NCBI RefSeq assembly: GCF_026262575.1
Contig: NZ_JAPKFL010000028.1
Coordinates: 1 to 64,000 of the forward strand
Length of the DNA: 64,000 bases
Source of the DNA: Streptomyces marinisediminis
GTDB lineage: Bacteria; Actinomycetota; Actinomycetes; Streptomycetales; Streptomycetaceae
Reading direction: 5' to 3'
Both the position numbers and the translations under genes were made by a program. Position 1 is the stretch's first letter; every line of letters starts with the position of its first letter. Shown here in pieces: positions 1-7,817 of this stretch. The notes below the pieces were generated by a model. It did no database searches, had not been told where the DNA came from, and worked only from the letters and a program-made list of their open reading frames with translations.

Positions 1-585
1 GTGCGGCGAATCCCAGATTCCTGGTTCGACCAGTGCGCCCCGGGCGGCCTCATGGTCGTGCCGATCAAGGGAACTCTAGCCGGGGGAATGCTAACCCGGC
101 TCAAGAAATTGCCAGATGGCACCGCAGTTGGTCACATCCTGCACACACCCGCGGCATTCATGCCGCTTCTCTCCGGCGAAAATCCACCGCTGGAAGCCCC
201 GGAACCAGTGAGCCAAGATATCCGAGAATCGAAGCTTTCCGGCAGTGTGCTGGACGATTGGACCTTTTCTTTCTTCGCTCAGCTTCACATGGACCCGAGC
301 ACGGTCCGTGAGTACCGCCGGGAGAAGGACGGCACACACGTCACAACACTATTCGACGTTCGGGACGGCTCCTTTGCCCGCGTGGCCGACGAACCGGAAG
401 GAGCCGGCGTACAGGTCCAGGTGTCAGGCCCCCGAGACCTGTGGGCACCCATCGAGAGAGCCCACGAGACGTGGCTGGCCCTCAACAGGCCCCGCCGTGA
501 ATGGTTCACCGTTACCGCCAGTCCGGACGGTCAGGCCGTCGCGTACACAGATCCGAGCGGCAGGGTGCGTCAGTGGGCTCTGTGA
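1..585 (+). CDS. PIMT-like O-methyltransferase, C-terminal part (truncated by window edge)
   Basis: The frame is open from the first base, so the real start lies upstream; the GTG at position 1 need not be the initiator. The first residues (IPDSWFDQCAPGGLMVVPI) match the late motif of protein-L-isoaspartate O-methyltransferases, where the strand after the SAM fold reads W-x-x-Q-x-x-x-GG-x-x-V-P. About 150 residues follow, with the long C-terminal extension typical of the PIMT-like enzymes encoded in actinobacterial graspetide and FxLD/lanthipeptide clusters. In that family the enzyme methylates an aspartate carboxylate of the precursor peptide. The SAM-binding half is outside the window. No precursor or ATP-grasp gene is visible on this side, so the RiPP link is inference from the C-terminal half. 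Two hairpins follow the stop. Confidence 0.6.
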   Translation: MRRIPDSWFDQCAPGGLMVVPIKGTLAGGMLTRLKKLPDGTAVGHILHTPAAFMPLLSGENPPLEAPEPVSQDIRESKLSGSVLDDWTFSFFAQLHMDPSTVREYRREKDGTHVTTLFDVRDGSFARVADEPEGAGVQVQVSGPRDLWAPIERAHETWLALNRPRREWFTVTASPDGQAVAYTDPSGRVRQWAL

Positions 586-630
586 CGCACTGGCGCAGTC
601 GAGTTCCTGCGGTCAGAACAGATGGTCCTG

Positions 631-657
631 CCTGCGCGCCACGGGGAGGCGCGCAGG
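631..657. terminator. Hairpin after methyltransferase gene
   Basis: A perfect 10-bp inverted repeat (CCTGCGCGCC / GGCGCGCAGG) with a 7-base loop, 45 bases past the stop of the methyltransferase. There is no T run, which is usual for streptomycete terminators. Confidence 0.5.
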
Positions 658-785
658 GGACGGGCTGTCAGATTCCGTAGACAGGGATCGGCGGCTGTCC
701 GATCGAGTCCGCCGTGCGGATGGTCGCGCATCCCTTGGTTCGTCTGTTCCAGAACCGTGTGACGCTTCCCCTTCTGGCCGCCGAT

Positions 786-822
786 CGAGCAGGAGGGACG
801 GGTCGCCCGTCCCTCCTGCTCG
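786..822. terminator. Strong 17-bp hairpin terminator
   Basis: A perfect 17-bp inverted repeat with a three-base loop (TCG). It lies between two convergent genes and could stop transcription from both sides. Confidence 0.7.
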
Positions 823-974
823 AATGCGCAGGCCAGTGGGTGTCGCAGCCCGGCAGCCGCCCGGGCTTTTCTCGGCATGACGCCCGGGGACGGCCCTGAC
901 CGGGCCGCGGCGAGCGGAAACCGCGGGTGCCGCTCCGGGCCTTCGCGACAGCCTTCTGACCTACGGAGATCCCG

Positions 975-2156
975 CTAGGGAAGGTTCCGGGCCATGACGA
1001 TGCGCTGGACCTGGTTGGTGCCCTCGTAGATCTGGGTGATCTTCGCGTCGCGCATCATGCGCTCCAGCGGGTAGTCGCGGGTGTAGCCGTACCCGCCCAG
1101 GAGCTGGACCGCGTCCGTGGTGATCTCCATCGCCGCGTCCGAGGCGTAGCACTTGGCGGCGGCGCCGAAGAAGGTGAGGTCCTCGCCCTTGCCGTCGCCG
1201 CCCAGGGCGACGCGTTCGGAGCGGGCGGCGGCGGCGTAGGTGAGCTGGCGCGCGGCCTCCAGCTTCATCGCCATGTCGGCCAGCATGAACTGCACGCCCT
1301 GGAAGTCGCCGATGGGCTTGCCGAACTGCTTGCGCTCCCGGACGTAGCCCTTGGCGTAGTCCAGCGCGCCCTGCGCGACGCCGAGGGCCTGCGCGGCGAT
1401 GGTGATGCGGGTGTGGTCCAGCGTCTGCATGGCGGTGGCGAAGCCGGTGCCCTCCGCGCCGATCATGCGGTCGGCCGGGATGCGGACGTTGTCGAGGTAG
1501 ACCTCGCGGGTGGGCGAGCCCTTGATGCCGAGCTTCTTCTCCGGGGCCCCGAAGGAGACGCCCTCGTCGTCCTTCTCCACCACGAAGGCGGAGACGCCGC
1601 CGCGGGTCTTCTTCTCCGGGTCGGTGACGGCCATCACGGTGTAGTAGTCGGAGACGCCGGCGTTGGTGATCCAGCGCTTGACGCCGTTGAGCACCCAGTG
1701 GTCGCCGTCGCGCACGGCGCGCGTCTTCATGCCGCCGGCGTCCGAGCCCGCGTCCGGCTCGGACAGGCAGTAGGAGAACATCGCCTCGCCCTTGGCCAGC
1801 GGCGCGAGGTACTTCTTCTTCAGCTCCTCGGAGCCGGAGAGGATGACCGGCAGCGAACCCAGCTTGTTGACGGCCGGGATGAGCGAGGAGGAGCAGCACA
1901 CGCGGGCCACTTCCTCGATGACGACGCAGGTGGCCAGCGCGTCGGCGCCGGCGCCGCCGTAGGACTCGGGGACGTGCACGGCGTGCAGGTCGTTGGCGAC
2001 GAGGGCGTCCAGCGCCTCCTGCGGGAAGCGGGCCTCCTCGTCGACCGCCGCGGCGAAGGGGGCGATCTTCGCCTCGGCGAGCGAGCGCACCGAGTCGCGG
2101 AGCATCTCGTGCTCCTCGGACGGCCGGTACAGGTCGAAATCAGCGGCTCCCGCCAC
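975..2156 (-). CDS. Acyl-CoA dehydrogenase
   Basis: A 393-residue FAD-dependent acyl-CoA dehydrogenase, full length for the family, which introduces the trans-2 double bond in acyl-CoA during beta-oxidation or branched-chain acid catabolism. Visible features are the N-terminal helical domain, the middle beta domain with YCLSEPDAGSDA and WITNAG, and the C-terminal helical domain with RKQFGKPIGDFQ and GGYGYTRDYPLERMMRD. The catalytic base is Glu378 in IYEGTNQVQR, the position used by short- and medium-chain enzymes. The GTG start is preceded by AGGAG at a good distance. The chain-length or branched-chain preference cannot be read from the sequence. A dyad 32 bases upstream of the start may be a TetR-type operator. 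Confidence 0.93.
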   Translation of the reverse strand: MAGAADFDLYRPSEEHEMLRDSVRSLAEAKIAPFAAAVDEEARFPQEALDALVANDLHAVHVPESYGGAGADALATCVVIEEVARVCCSSSLIPAVNKLGSLPVILSGSEELKKKYLAPLAKGEAMFSYCLSEPDAGSDAGGMKTRAVRDGDHWVLNGVKRWITNAGVSDYYTVMAVTDPEKKTRGGVSAFVVEKDDEGVSFGAPEKKLGIKGSPTREVYLDNVRIPADRMIGAEGTGFATAMQTLDHTRITIAAQALGVAQGALDYAKGYVRERKQFGKPIGDFQGVQFMLADMAMKLEAARQLTYAAAARSERVALGGDGKGEDLTFFGAAAKCYASDAAMEITTDAVQLLGGYGYTRDYPLERMMRDAKITQIYEGTNQVQRIVMARNLP

Positions 2157-2187
2157 GGTGGCTCACTCCTTCGGGGAGGGTGGGTGC

Positions 2188-2199
2188 TAACTACTGTTA
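2188..2199. promoter_or_regulatory. Dyad TAAC-N4-GTTA upstream of acyl-CoA dehydrogenase
   Basis: TAACTACTGTTA is a perfect 4-bp dyad in an AT-rich patch 32 bases ahead of the acyl-CoA dehydrogenase start on the minus strand. TetR-family regulators of fatty-acid genes often use AAC-N4-GTT-like half sites. The arms are short, so chance is possible. Confidence 0.3.
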
Positions 2200-2350
2200 A
2201 GTAACCCAATTCTAAAGCTCAGCGGCGGTCCAGGGATAGGTGAGCTTGCCGACAGGGGCAGGCGCGCGGCGGCCGGCGGCGTGCGGCCACCGGGGCGGCG
2301 CGGCGATATGCTCGGTCAGCGTCCCGTCCGCGCCCCCAGGAGTACCCCCC

Positions 2351-3700
2351 ATGGCCAGCACCGCCCCCAGGATCACCGTGATCGGCACCGGCTATCTCGG
2401 TGCCACGCATGCCGCCGCCATGGCGGAACTGGGCTTCGAGGTGCTGGGCCTGGACGTGGTGCCGGAGAAGGTGGAGCTGCTGTCGCAGGGCCGGGCGGCG
2501 ATGTTCGAGCCGGGGCTGGACGAGCTGCTGGCGCGGCACGTGACGGGCGTGTCCGGTGCCACGGGGCGGCTGCGCTTCACCACCTCCTACGCGGAGGCCG
2601 CCGAGTTCGGCGACGTCCACTTCGTGTGCGTGAACACCCCGCAGCGGCACGGCGAGTACGCGTGCGACATGAGCCACGTCGACGCCGTGATCGAGTCGCT
2701 GGCGCCGCTGCTGACGCGTCCGGCGCTGGTGGTGGGCAAGTCGACGGTGCCGGTGGGCAGCGCGGACCGGCTGGCCGCCCGGGTGCGCGAGCTGGCCCCG
2801 GTGGGCCGGGACGCGGAGCTGGCCTGGAACCCGGAGTTCCTGCGCGAAGGCTTCGCGGTCAAGGACACCCTGCACCCCGACCGCATCGTCGTCGGCGTCC
2901 GCTCCCAGCGCGCCGAGGACCTGCTGCGCGAGGTGTACGCGCGGCCGGTGGCCGAGGGCTCGCCGTTCCTCGTCACCGACTTCCCCACCGCCGAGCTGGT
3001 GAAGACGGCCGCGAACTCCTTCCTCGCCACGAAGATCTCCTTCATCAACGCCATGGCCGAGGTGTGCGAGGCGGCCGACGGCGACGTGGTGAAGCTGGCC
3101 GAGGCGATGGGGCACGACGAGCGGATCGGGAAGAAGTACCTGCGCGCCGGGATCGGCTTCGGCGGCGGCTGTCTGCCCAAGGACATCCGCGCCTTCATGG
3201 CCCGCGCCGGCGAGCTGGGCGCCTCGCAGGCGCTGACGTTCCTGCGCGAAGTCGACTCGATCAACATGCGCCGCCGCGGCCACATGGTCGAGCTGGCCCG
3301 GGACGCCGTCGGCGGCACGCTGCTGGGCAAGCGCGTCGCGGTGCTCGGCGCCACCTTCAAGCCCGACTCCGACGACGTGCGCGACTCCCCCGCGCTCAAC
3401 GTCGCGGGGCAGCTCCACCTCCAGGGCGCGCAGGTCACCGTCTACGACCCCAAGGGCATGGACAACGCCCGCGCCCTGTTCCCCACCCTCGGCTACGCCC
3501 CCACCGCGCTGGAGGCGGTGCGCGGGGCCGACGTCGTGCTGCACCTCACCGAGTGGCGCGAGTTCCGCGAGCTGGACCCCGAGCGGCTGGCCGACGAGGT
3601 GGCCGAGCGGCACATCCTCGACGGCCGCAACGCCCTCGACCCGGCCGTGTGGCGCAAGGCTGGCTGGACCTTCCGCGCGCTCGGCCGCCCCACCGCCTGA
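2351..3700 (+). CDS. UDP-glucose 6-dehydrogenase
   Basis: A 449-residue UDP-glucose/GDP-mannose dehydrogenase oxidising UDP-glucose to UDP-glucuronate with two NAD+. GTGYLG at residues 12-17 is the NAD-binding loop. NPEFLREG is the substrate loop, and the catalytic cysteine lies in GIGFGGGCLPKD; the C-terminal UDP-binding domain starts around KRVAVLGATFKPDSDD. The frame is open further upstream, but the ATG at 2351 has AGGAG eight bases before it and starts the Rossmann fold at the usual distance, so it is preferred. UDP-glucuronate would feed envelope polysaccharides, which fits the LCP ligases and glycosyltransferase a few kilobases downstream. That link is inferred. Confidence 0.92.
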   Translation: MASTAPRITVIGTGYLGATHAAAMAELGFEVLGLDVVPEKVELLSQGRAAMFEPGLDELLARHVTGVSGATGRLRFTTSYAEAAEFGDVHFVCVNTPQRHGEYACDMSHVDAVIESLAPLLTRPALVVGKSTVPVGSADRLAARVRELAPVGRDAELAWNPEFLREGFAVKDTLHPDRIVVGVRSQRAEDLLREVYARPVAEGSPFLVTDFPTAELVKTAANSFLATKISFINAMAEVCEAADGDVVKLAEAMGHDERIGKKYLRAGIGFGGGCLPKDIRAFMARAGELGASQALTFLREVDSINMRRRGHMVELARDAVGGTLLGKRVAVLGATFKPDSDDVRDSPALNVAGQLHLQGAQVTVYDPKGMDNARALFPTLGYAPTALEAVRGADVVLHLTEWREFRELDPERLADEVAERHILDGRNALDPAVWRKAGWTFRALGRPTA

Positions 3701-3724
3701 CCTGACGACTCCCAGGAGGACGCC

Positions 3725-4105
3725 ATGGCCCTCGTGCAGATGGACGTGACCGCGATCGACTGCCCCGACCCGCGGGCCCTGGCCGCCTTCTACGGCGCCG
3801 TGCTCGGCTGGGAGACGGACCCGGCGCGCGAGGACACCGACTGGGTGGAACTCGTCGGCCCCACCGAGGGCCACCGGCTCGCCTTCCAGCGGGCGGACGA
3901 CTACCAGCCGCCGCGCTGGCCCGGCGCCGGGCACGGCCAGCAGATGCACCTGGACCTCAAGGTGCCCCGGGACCGCATGGACGAGGCGGAGCAGCAGGTC
4001 CTGGCGCTGGGCGCGCGGCTGCTCCAGGGCGACGACGACGGCCGCCGAAGCTGGCGCGTCTACGCCGACCCGGTCGGCCACCCCTTCTGCCTCTGCGCCT
4101 GCTGA
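3725..4105 (+). CDS. VOC (glyoxalase/bleomycin-resistance fold) protein
   Basis: A 126-residue single-domain vicinal-oxygen-chelate protein. The N-terminal half has the typical DCPDPRALAAFYGAVLGW segment and the C-terminal half ends in YADPVGHPFCLC, the usual second beta-alpha-beta-beta-beta module. An AGGAGG sits 5 bases before the ATG. It lies 24 bases after the UDP-glucose dehydrogenase stop and is probably cotranscribed. Metal ligands and substrate cannot be assigned; these proteins are generally annotated as glyoxalase-like of unknown substrate. Confidence 0.85.
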   Translation: MALVQMDVTAIDCPDPRALAAFYGAVLGWETDPAREDTDWVELVGPTEGHRLAFQRADDYQPPRWPGAGHGQQMHLDLKVPRDRMDEAEQQVLALGARLLQGDDDGRRSWRVYADPVGHPFCLCAC

Positions 4106-4529
4106 CCCGCCCACCCGGCACGCGCCCCCGGGCAACCGCCGCTCGACGGCGTGGGCGTGGTCAGAAGGTGGTCACGAGGCGCACGGCGCGCCAGCCCCGA
4201 CCCGCCGCCGCTGGCCGGAGCCGGGACGTCCACGGACCCACATCGGCGCCGGGCGGTAGAGGGCCGGGCAGGTCATGGTGGCGGAGCCTGCCGGCCCGGG
4301 GGACGAGCGTCGAGTGTCCGCGCTGGGGGCCGGTCCGTGGACTTCCTCCTTGGCGAAGGCCGAGCGGGGTGGCGGGCAGGCCTCAGGGCACATCCGGGTC
4401 CCGTGCGCGACCCGCGTGCGTCCACGGGTTCCGGGGGCGGGCGACCCCGGAGGTGACTGTGCGGCGTGTGCCGCCTCCGCCGTGATTCGCCGCCCGGCGA
4501 GTGGGGGAGAGATCCAGTGGGGAGGGGAT
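4106..4529. other. Intergenic, nothing recognised
   Basis: About 420 bases without a convincing gene. The open frames here lack ribosome sites and recognisable composition. The last 20 bases hold the GGAGGGG used by the next gene. Confidence 0.5.
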
Positions 4530-5015
4530 GTGTTCTTCACGGTGCTGAAGCGTTCGGCGTACGGCGTGGCCGGGACGGTCTTCCTGGTGGTGGGGCTGTC
4601 GGTCGCCGCGGTGGCGGTGACGCTCGTGCCGAGGATCGGGGACGAGCCCCGGGAGTTCGACCGCCGGACGGAGGCCGTGGTGGCCGGGATCGTCCGGACG
4701 AACACCGGTGGGCCGAACGGAGGCCACACGCACGTGAGGGTGTCGTACGAAGCCGACGGCAGGCAGACCACCGCCAGACTCCGGGGCGGGAACGGCCAGG
4801 GGCTGCGCACCGGGGACAGGGTGGAGGTCTTCTACCGTTCCGGCGAACCCACGCGTGTCGCCACGAAGGCGTACGCCGGGAAGGGGCCGCCCGGGACCGG
4901 GCCCATGATCGCGGTCATGGCCGGTGTCCTGGTCATGAGCACGGCCGCCCTCATCGTGTGCTGGCACTTCTTCACCGCCGCGACGGGCAGGCGGCGCTCC
5001 CTCCTCTCGGCGTGA
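4530..5015 (+). CDS. DUF3592-like membrane protein
   Basis: A 161-residue protein with one membrane segment near the N terminus (about residues 10-30, GTVFLVVGLSVAAVAVT) and a second near the C terminus (about 128-150). Between them is a small beta-rich domain with VRVSYEADGRQ and GDRVEVFYRSGEP, the pattern of DUF3592 proteins. The GTG start is chosen because GGAGGGG lies immediately upstream and translation then begins just before the first helix. The frame is open upstream but without a better start. Function is unknown. Confidence 0.7.
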   Translation: MFFTVLKRSAYGVAGTVFLVVGLSVAAVAVTLVPRIGDEPREFDRRTEAVVAGIVRTNTGGPNGGHTHVRVSYEADGRQTTARLRGGNGQGLRTGDRVEVFYRSGEPTRVATKAYAGKGPPGTGPMIAVMAGVLVMSTAALIVCWHFFTAATGRRRSLLSA

Positions 5016-5028
5016 GACCGAGGCGCCG

Positions 5029-5523
5029 TCAAGTGTGAACGGGGCTCGTGGTCTCTCGTCGGCTTTCTCCACGACAGCGCGGAGTGAGGACGTAGACAGG
5101 GTGGGCGAAGCCTCCGAGGCGCGGGGGCGGCCCCTGGGGTCCGGGACGGCTCGGCAGCCGTTCCGGCCACACCGAGAACGTGTACACGCAGTCCGCGTCC
5201 GGCGCGACGACGGACAGCGGGAACCCGGCCTTGAGGTGCGCCCGTGCCGCGCGGTCCTCGACCGGATCGGACTCCGCGCCCCAGGCCCGCAGCTCGGTGG
5301 GCGCGTCGGACAGCGGTACGGCCTCCTCGCGCACGGTGCACCGCGCCCACCGGGAACGGGCGGGGTCGGGGTCGATCCGCTCCGCGATCCACGACGCCTG
5401 AGCGCGTATCCACCGCAACGCCAGGACGGGCGAGATCGTCCGGTAGGTACCGAGCACGTACCCGGTGGCCGTGTCCATGCCGTACACCGGCCCTTCCGCA
5501 CGCACCTCCGCCCAGTAGGCCAT
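5029..5523 (-). CDS. Hypothetical protein in a three-gene operon
   Basis: A 164-residue protein with no family I recognise. The ATG at 5523 has GAGGGG upstream and starts 17 bases after the preceding small gene, so the two are probably cotranscribed and divergent from the TTA-containing regulator. It is rich in Arg, Trp and Pro, lacks membrane segments and signal sequence, and contains two central cysteines far apart. The first 50 residues (AYWAEVRAEGPVYGMDTATG) look like an ordinary cytoplasmic domain. Confidence 0.6.
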   Translation of the reverse strand: MAYWAEVRAEGPVYGMDTATGYVLGTYRTISPVLALRWIRAQASWIAERIDPDPARSRWARCTVREEAVPLSDAPTELRAWGAESDPVEDRAARAHLKAGFPLSVVAPDADCVYTFSVWPERLPSRPGPQGPPPRLGGFAHPVYVLTPRCRGESRRETTSPVHT

Positions 5524-5540
5524 CGGGTCCCCTCGCCCGC

Positions 5541-5810
5541 TCACACCGGACCGCCGCGCCACCTGGCCCACGGACGTTCGACCACCTCGGCGTAGCCGGT
5601 GTGCTCGGGGTGCGCGCGCAGGTGGCCGGACACCCACGCCCGGGCCGCGCCCGGGTCCTCGCTCAGTGGCGACCGCGCGGCGCACTCGGTGTCGTCGTCC
5701 TCCGGCACGCGGCACCGGAACGCGTACCGGAGCGGCGGCGCGTCGTCGTCCTGGTCGAGCCGCAGCGTCCACTCCACGAACCGGAACACACGACGCCGCG
5801 CGGAACTCAC
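5541..5810 (-). CDS. DUF7848-like small protein
   Basis: An 89-residue protein resembling the streptomycete DUF7848 family. It has an N-terminal RFVEWTLRLDQD, a central FRCRVPEDD followed by a second cysteine, and a C-terminal H-x4-GY-x-EV-x-x-RPW. The start overlaps the stop of the preceding gene by four bases (ATGA), which indicates translational coupling. Family assignment is by remembered pattern only. Members tend to be encoded beside regulators like the divergent gene here; no biochemical role is known to me. Confidence 0.6.
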   Translation of the reverse strand: MSSARRRVFRFVEWTLRLDQDDDAPPLRYAFRCRVPEDDDTECAARSPLSEDPGAARAWVSGHLRAHPEHTGYAEVVERPWARWRGGPV

Positions 5811-6031
5811 AGCACCTCACCCCGGCTCCGTGCGTTCGCCCGGGCCACCTCGGCGCTCAGGCGCTCTATCGGGTCAGCCCGGCATACCCGCGCGGGGTCC
5901 GCCAACCATCCCGCGCCACCAGTGGCGGAACGGAGCAACCAATACGGACCGGCAACTCCGCGAAACTCACCCACGGAGTCCGTTTCGGCGTCGTACACCA
6001 GCTCCCGAAATCGCGGTGTGAAGTCGCCCAT
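5807..6031 (-). CDS. Small hypothetical protein, first gene of operon
   Basis: A 74-residue protein (FTPRFRELVYDAETDSVGEF then GPYWLLRSATGG). It resembles the short beta-rich proteins that sit next to helix-turn-helix regulators in Streptomyces. It is coupled by a four-base overlap to the next gene. The 165 bases between this start and the divergent regulator start must hold the promoters for both directions. Confidence 0.6.
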   Translation of the reverse strand: MGDFTPRFRELVYDAETDSVGEFRGVAGPYWLLRSATGGAGWLADPARVCRADPIERLSAEVARANARSRGEVL

Positions 6032-6196
6032 CGATCAGCCCTTTCCTGGCACCTGTCCTTCGTGCTGAGACAACTGCTGGGGCGGGTGGACGAGTAGCGT
6101 TACTCGGCTGGCACACCCTGGCACTTGGCGCGACCGCTGGGAAACGCCGTGGGGATGAGCGACCGTAGGACGCAGACGCGAGGAAAGGGCGCGAGG

Positions 6197-7561
6197 ATGA
6201 GCGGTCGTGAGGTTCGGAGGAATCAGCGGCTAGCCGATGTGTTCGAGCGATCGGGGCTGACGCAGGGGGATTTAGCACGCCGGGTCGCGGCGAGGGCGCG
6301 TCTTCGCGGGCTCCGTCATGTGAATCCCGATGCGACCAACGTGCGCCGATGGTTGCAGGGAGGCAAGCCACGAGACCCTCTGCCCAAGATCATCGCTGAC
6401 GTCTTCTCGGATGCTTTCGGTCGCCGCGTGACCACGTACGACCTTGGCTTCGGTACGTCACCCGACCTTGACCGGCCGCTGACCTACAGCCCATCGTTCC
6501 AGGAGACGGTCGAGTCGGTGACCGAGCTAGGGAGAGCGGACATGGACCGCAGGAAGTTTCTCGCCGCGTCGCCGTTCGTGGCGGCGGCAGGGGTCGGCCC
6601 GTCGCGTGACTGGTTGCTGAACACTCTCGACCAGGCGCCCGAACCCGGCCCCCGGGTCAGGTTGGAAGACGTGACGAGCGTCCGCAACATGTTCGGTACG
6701 TTCCAGGAGATGGACGTGATGCAGGGCGGCGGGTCGGGGCGCCTGGTGCTGACCGAGTACATGAACCAGCACGTCTACCCCCTGCTCCGCCGCACGCACT
6801 CGGACACGGTTCGCCGACCCCTGTGCGGTGCGGTCGCGGAACAGACCTACCTGCTGGGCTGGATGGCGTTCGACAACGGCGAGCACGGGACGGCTCAGCG
6901 CTACCTGATCCAAGCGCTGCGGCTCGCGGAGGAGTCGGAGGACGTGGCGCTCGGAGCGCACGTCCTCGCGGGAATGGCGGACCAGGCGACGCTGCTGGGC
7001 AACCCGAGTGAGGGTCGGCGACTCGCGCAGGCGGGGCGGCAGGGACTCGGAAAGGGCGACTCGCCCGCCTGTCTGGCCGACCTGTGGGCGTTGGAGGCCC
7101 GGGCGCTCGCGGTGCTCGGCGACAAGAGCGCCACCGCCTCGGCCGTCGACAAGTCGGAAGCCGCGTACGCGCGGGTGGTGCGCGAAGACGAACCCGAATG
7201 GGCGAAGTTCATCGACGGCGCGTACCTCCATGGCGAGCACGCGAACGCCTTTCGCGACGTGGGGCAAGCCGAGCGCAGCGCGGAGCACGCGCGGCGGTCC
7301 ATCGAGTGCGCCCGAGCCCAAGGGCGCGCCCGGCGCGGAGCCATGTCGCACGCCGCGCTCGCCGTCTCCCACCTCCAGCGGCGGGACCTCGAAGCGGCAC
7401 ACGCGGCGGGTGTCCGGACGCTGGAACTCGCCCGCCAGGTCAAGTCGTCCCGGTGTATCGACGCCGTGCAGGACGTGCGGCGCCGTATGGTCCCCTTCGG
7501 CCGGCACCCTCTGGTGGCGGACTACAACGAGCGCGTCCGCCGGCTCGTGACCGCCGCGTAG
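6197..7561 (+). CDS. HTH/TPR-type transcriptional regulator with a TTA codon
   Basis: A 454-residue regulator. The N terminus (LTQGDLARRV and NVRRWLQGGKP) forms an XRE-like helix-turn-helix. A middle segment MDRRKFLAASPFVAAAG looks like a twin-arginine signal but is internal; this is common in these regulators. The remaining 300 residues are helical TPR-like repeats. Leu26 is encoded by TTA (6272-6274), inside the HTH, so translation should depend on the bldA tRNA found at 47.7 kb. Starts at 6125 and 6155 are also in frame; 6197 is favoured by a purine-rich stretch upstream and by where the HTH begins. It is divergent from three small genes that it may control. Confidence 0.75.
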   Translation: MSGREVRRNQRLADVFERSGLTQGDLARRVAARARLRGLRHVNPDATNVRRWLQGGKPRDPLPKIIADVFSDAFGRRVTTYDLGFGTSPDLDRPLTYSPSFQETVESVTELGRADMDRRKFLAASPFVAAAGVGPSRDWLLNTLDQAPEPGPRVRLEDVTSVRNMFGTFQEMDVMQGGGSGRLVLTEYMNQHVYPLLRRTHSDTVRRPLCGAVAEQTYLLGWMAFDNGEHGTAQRYLIQALRLAEESEDVALGAHVLAGMADQATLLGNPSEGRRLAQAGRQGLGKGDSPACLADLWALEARALAVLGDKSATASAVDKSEAAYARVVREDEPEWAKFIDGAYLHGEHANAFRDVGQAERSAEHARRSIECARAQGRARRGAMSHAALAVSHLQRRDLEAAHAAGVRTLELARQVKSSRCIDAVQDVRRRMVPFGRHPLVADYNERVRRLVTAA

Positions 7562-7817
7562 GCAGGCACACCGCTCACGACGAAGCCCCGCCACGGCCCC
7601 GGCCCGGAAACCCCGGCTGGGTGAGTGAACCGCGGCGGAGGCCCGGACGCCACCGGGCGCCAGCCCGATGACGCGGGCGCTGCCGACGACGCCCGACGGC
7701 AAAGGCGTCGGAGCGGGGAGTTCCGGGGGCCGGCCCCGTACGGTCCGGTGCGCGGAGGGACGCAAGGGCGCCCCACCGGGCGGGGAGTGGGAGGCCGCGC
7801 CGCCGGGTGGGGTGGGG

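Larger units (their letters stand above)
586..974. other. Intergenic region with two hairpins
   Basis: No convincing gene. The stretch separates the methyltransferase fragment from the convergent acyl-CoA dehydrogenase and holds the two inverted repeats listed separately. It would mark the right border of the cluster that the methyltransferase belongs to. Confidence 0.6.

Noticed and set aside
2219..4135. 638-codon minus-strand frame opposite UDP-glucose dehydrogenase
   Set aside because: Complement of two well-supported genes; no recognisable protein features.
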